Of a stretch of DNA of 8,146 nt, positions 6,179 to 8,146 are shown piece after piece (position 1 is the stretch's first letter; each line of letters starts with the position of its first letter). Position numbers and translations under genes: made by a program. Below the pieces are notes generated by a model. It saw only the letters and a list, made by a program, of their open reading frames with translations. It did no database searches and was not told where the DNA came from. Origin of the DNA: Acidimicrobiales bacterium (GTDB taxonomy: Bacteria > Actinomycetota > Acidimicrobiia > Acidimicrobiales > CADCSY01); assembly GCA_030447125.1 (NCBI GenBank), contig JAUJLZ010000068.1, positions 1 to 8,146 on the forward strand. The letters are read 5' to 3'.

Positions 6179-7654
6179 TCAGTGGCCCTCGTCGAGGTTG
6201 GTGAGGGCGATGCCGGTGAAGGCGCTGGGCCCGTTGGTCCACAATCCCACTGCTCCGGGAGCGGACGGGTCCCTCGCTGGCCGGAGTGTCACTCCGTCGA
6301 GGGTGACGGCCAGAGCGCCCGCGGCGCGCCGTACGAGCAGCTGGTGGTAGGCGGCGGTGTCGAAGTCCCGAGTCAGGGTGGCCAGCGCCGTCTCTTCGAC
6401 GGTGCCGTCTCGCAGGCGCCGCCAGATCACCCGTCGATCCCAGGCACGGATCAACACGGCGTCGTAGGTGTCCTCGTCGTGATACGAGCTGAGCACGCCG
6501 TAGACCGCGCGGCTCGACGAGTGGGGACCCGGACAGAGGTTGACCTCCAGGAGGTACGACGACGACGGGATGAGGCTGATGAGGGCCCGGGCCGGGGCGT
6601 CTCCGAGGTGGACGGCTTGGCCTCCGTGCACCTCCCACCGTCCGCGTGTCTGCCAACGGCCGGGATCCAGCCGGGTGGTGGTGGTGCCGTCGAAGAGCTC
6701 ACGAAACGCAGGCTGGGGCGGAGACGGCTGGGGGTCGGTGCACGGTCCGCACGACGTGGGCTGGCCCTCCACCCACACCAGCGGGTCGGCGCACATGTAG
6801 CGCCCGCTGAGTGACGGATCCCAAGCGTGGTACACGAGGTACTCGCTGATGTTGTCAGGGGCCACCACGACGCACGCGTGCCCGGGACCGATGGCCCGCC
6901 CTGGAGCGGTGCGCAAGATGGTGGCGCCGTCGGGAGCCGCCACCGGCTCGTAGGGGCCGATCGGATGGTCGGCAACCGCACAGGCGACCCCGTAGTTGCC
7001 CGCCTGCCAGGCGCCGCCGCTGTAGAAGCACCAGTACCTTCCGTCGTGCTTGCGCACGAACGGGCCTTCGACGGTGTACCAGTCCCCCACCCGGTCGTAC
7101 CACCGCCGGTCCCGTTCGAAGATGTGCCACTCGGCGTGAGGCCGGAGCACGGTCGCTGCCTCACCCGCCAGGCCCACCATGTCGACCAGCCGGTCGACGA
7201 CGATGCCGGTCCCCACCCGGTCCCCATCGAGGAAGTCACGGCTGTAGAACAAGTACCACTCGCCGTCGTCGTCCCGAAAGGGGTGGCCGTCGATGGTGAA
7301 GGGATCGTGGCGGTCCAGCACCTCGTGGCGTTCGTCGAACGGACCGGTGGGAGAGGTGGAGACGGCGACGCGGAGCTGGTGGCCCTGTCCCTCGGGGCTC
7401 CCGGTGGAGTAGTAGAGGAAGAAGCTCCCGTTCTCGTACGCCACTTCCGGAGCCCAATGCTGCTGGTCCGCAGGTGGCGCCTCCACCGCTACGCCGGCCT
7501 GTTCCCAGTCGACGAGGTCGGGGGAGCGCAGCACCGGGATCGCACCTGACGCGGGGGTGCCGTAGGCGTAGTAGGACCCGTTGAACTTCAACACGAAGGG
7601 GTCGGCCAGCACCACCGGGTACAGCGGGTTGCGAAAGATGGCTGCGACCTCCAT
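6179..7654 (-). CDS. Glycoside hydrolase family 43 protein with C-terminal jelly-roll domain
   Basis: GH43 enzymes are inverting hydrolases acting mostly on alpha-L-arabinofuranosides, beta-xylosides and, in some subfamilies, galactofuranosides. The 491-residue protein has a five-bladed propeller (about 1-300): catalytic base D18 in LADPF, HWAPEV (66-71), the pKa-modulating aspartate D122 in TIDGHPF, a DDDGEWYLFYS strand (128-138), general acid E196 in VEGPF, and the usual propeller histidine H258 in GPGHA. After a proline-rich linker (about 306-316) comes a concanavalin/LamG-like domain (about 318-488) with RELFDG, paired tryptophans and YGVLSSYHDEDTYDAV, probably glycan binding. No signal peptide is seen. 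I chose the ATG with GGTGA five bases upstream; a GTG three codons earlier (7663) is possible. It follows the GH1-like gene by 54 bases and probably shares its transcript. All catalytic residues are present; the substrate is unassigned. Confidence 0.88.
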   Translation of the reverse strand: MEVAAIFRNPLYPVVLADPFVLKFNGSYYAYGTPASGAIPVLRSPDLVDWEQAGVAVEAPPADQQHWAPEVAYENGSFFLYYSTGSPEGQGHQLRVAVSTSPTGPFDERHEVLDRHDPFTIDGHPFRDDDGEWYLFYSRDFLDGDRVGTGIVVDRLVDMVGLAGEAATVLRPHAEWHIFERDRRWYDRVGDWYTVEGPFVRKHDGRYWCFYSGGAWQAGNYGVACAVADHPIGPYEPVAAPDGATILRTAPGRAIGPGHACVVVAPDNISEYLVYHAWDPSLSGRYMCADPLVWVEGQPTSCGPCTDPQPSPPQPAFRELFDGTTTTRLDPGRWQTRGRWEVHGGQAVHLGDAPARALISLIPSSSYLLEVNLCPGPHSSSRAVYGVLSSYHDEDTYDAVLIRAWDRRVIWRRLRDGTVEETALATLTRDFDTAAYHQLLVRRAAGALAVTLDGVTLRPARDPSAPGAVGLWTNGPSAFTGIALTNLDEGH

Positions 7655-7659
7655 CGGGG

Positions 7660-7664
7660 TCACC
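7660..7664 (-). promoter_or_regulatory. Ribosome binding site of the GH43 gene
   Basis: GGTGA, complementary to the 16S 3' end, stands five bases before the ATG at 7654. It overlaps the alternative GTG start at 7663, which has no clear ribosome site of its own. Confidence 0.4.
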
Positions 7665-7708
7665 AGGCGGCCGGCGCCCTGCCCCCGGCCCTGTCCCTCA
7701 GGGCGAGA

Positions 7709-8146
7709 TCATGGTGCATCGACGATCCGCAGCTCCATCTTGGCGTCAGGCGGGGTGGTGTTCGAGCACACCTCAGCCTGGGGTGGTGGTTCCCAGTTCC
7801 AGTGCTCGATGTGGCGTTGGTAGCCCCGTAGCCAGGAGGCGACCGGCTCCTGCCACCGGTAGGCGGGGAGCTCGGCGGCGGGCACCCCGGCGGCGGCCAG
7901 GGCGTAGGACCGCGACATCGACGATGCCCGGCGGGCCAGTCGCTCGTCGAGCCAGTGGACCCCCACCGGATCGATGTTGCCCTCGCAGCGGAAGAGCAGG
8001 GAGTCCCAATCGGCGGAGTCGATGAACGGGAACCAGCAGTACCCGTCCATGGGGACGCCGGCAGCGGCGGCCAGTTCGCACTGTTCGAGGGTGTACTTGA
8101 GCCAGCTGGCGCGATCGGAGGCAAAGCCGCGGATGTTGGTCTCCGA
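7709..8146 (-). CDS. GH1-like (clan GH-A) glycosidase, C-terminal fragment (5' end outside window)
   Basis: The last 145 residues of a protein whose start lies beyond the window. It opens with SETNIRGFASDRASWL, then GVPMDGYCWFPFIDSADW and a short tail. The order glutamate followed by asparagine, a helix of about 25 residues, then an aromatic strand ending in DW matches the end of TIM-barrel retaining glycosidases: strand beta-7 nucleophile (E2 of the fragment, SETN, like TENG in GH1) and strand beta-8 (like the WSLLDNFEW region of GH1). It therefore looks like a divergent GH1-type beta-glycosidase, but the acid/base half is missing and GH5 or another clan-A family remains possible. It lies 54 bases upstream of the GH43 gene in the same direction, so the two are likely cotranscribed. 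No membrane segment is seen in this part. Confidence 0.6.
   Translation of the reverse strand, partial: SETNIRGFASDRASWLKYTLEQCELAAAAGVPMDGYCWFPFIDSADWDSLLFRCEGNIDPVGVHWLDERLARRASSMSRSYALAAAGVPAAELPAYRWQEPVASWLRGYQRHIEHWNWEPPPQAEVCSNTTPPDAKMELRIVDAP

Overview
This window is high-GC DNA with six genes, all on the minus strand, so transcription runs from high to low coordinates. The base composition, frequent GTG starts, stop-start overlaps and the style of the GalT and glycosyltransferase proteins suggest a high-GC actinobacterium. I cannot place it more precisely from the sequence alone. There is no sign of mobile elements, CRISPR arrays, rRNA or tRNA.

In transcription order the layout is: (1) 8146-7709, the C-terminal 145 residues of a TIM-barrel, GH1-like glycosidase cut by the window edge; (2) 7654-6179, a GH43 five-bladed-propeller glycosidase with a C-terminal jelly-roll domain; (3) 6178-6000, the only sizeable gap (179 bases), holding a TTGACA hexamer inside a perfect 13-base palindrome and two small hairpins; (4) 5999-4866, a GT-B (GT4/TuaH-like) glycosyltransferase; (5) 4866-3457, a UDP-galactopyranose mutase of the eukaryotic (Aspergillus) type; (6) 3460-644, a 938-residue GH2 glycosidase with an extra C-terminal domain; (7) 647-1, the N-terminal two thirds of galactose-1-phosphate uridylyltransferase (galT), cut by the other edge.

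The last four genes overlap by 1, 4 and 4 bases, so they are almost certainly one translationally coupled operon. Together they suggest galactose/galactofuranose chemistry. GalT would make UDP-galactopyranose, the mutase would convert it to UDP-galactofuranose, and the glycosyltransferase could add the furanose (or another sugar) to a glycan or small acceptor. The GH2, GH43 and GH1-like glycosidases could trim or recycle such a product. None of the complete proteins has a visible signal peptide or membrane segment, so the glycosidases look cytoplasmic, which is unusual for polysaccharide scavenging.

The most notable observation is the mutase. Its active-site motifs match the fungal enzyme in order and nearly in spacing, rather than the classical bacterial Glf. 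It sits in a bacterial operon with cytosolic glycosidases, a possible unstudied Galf synthesis and turnover module.
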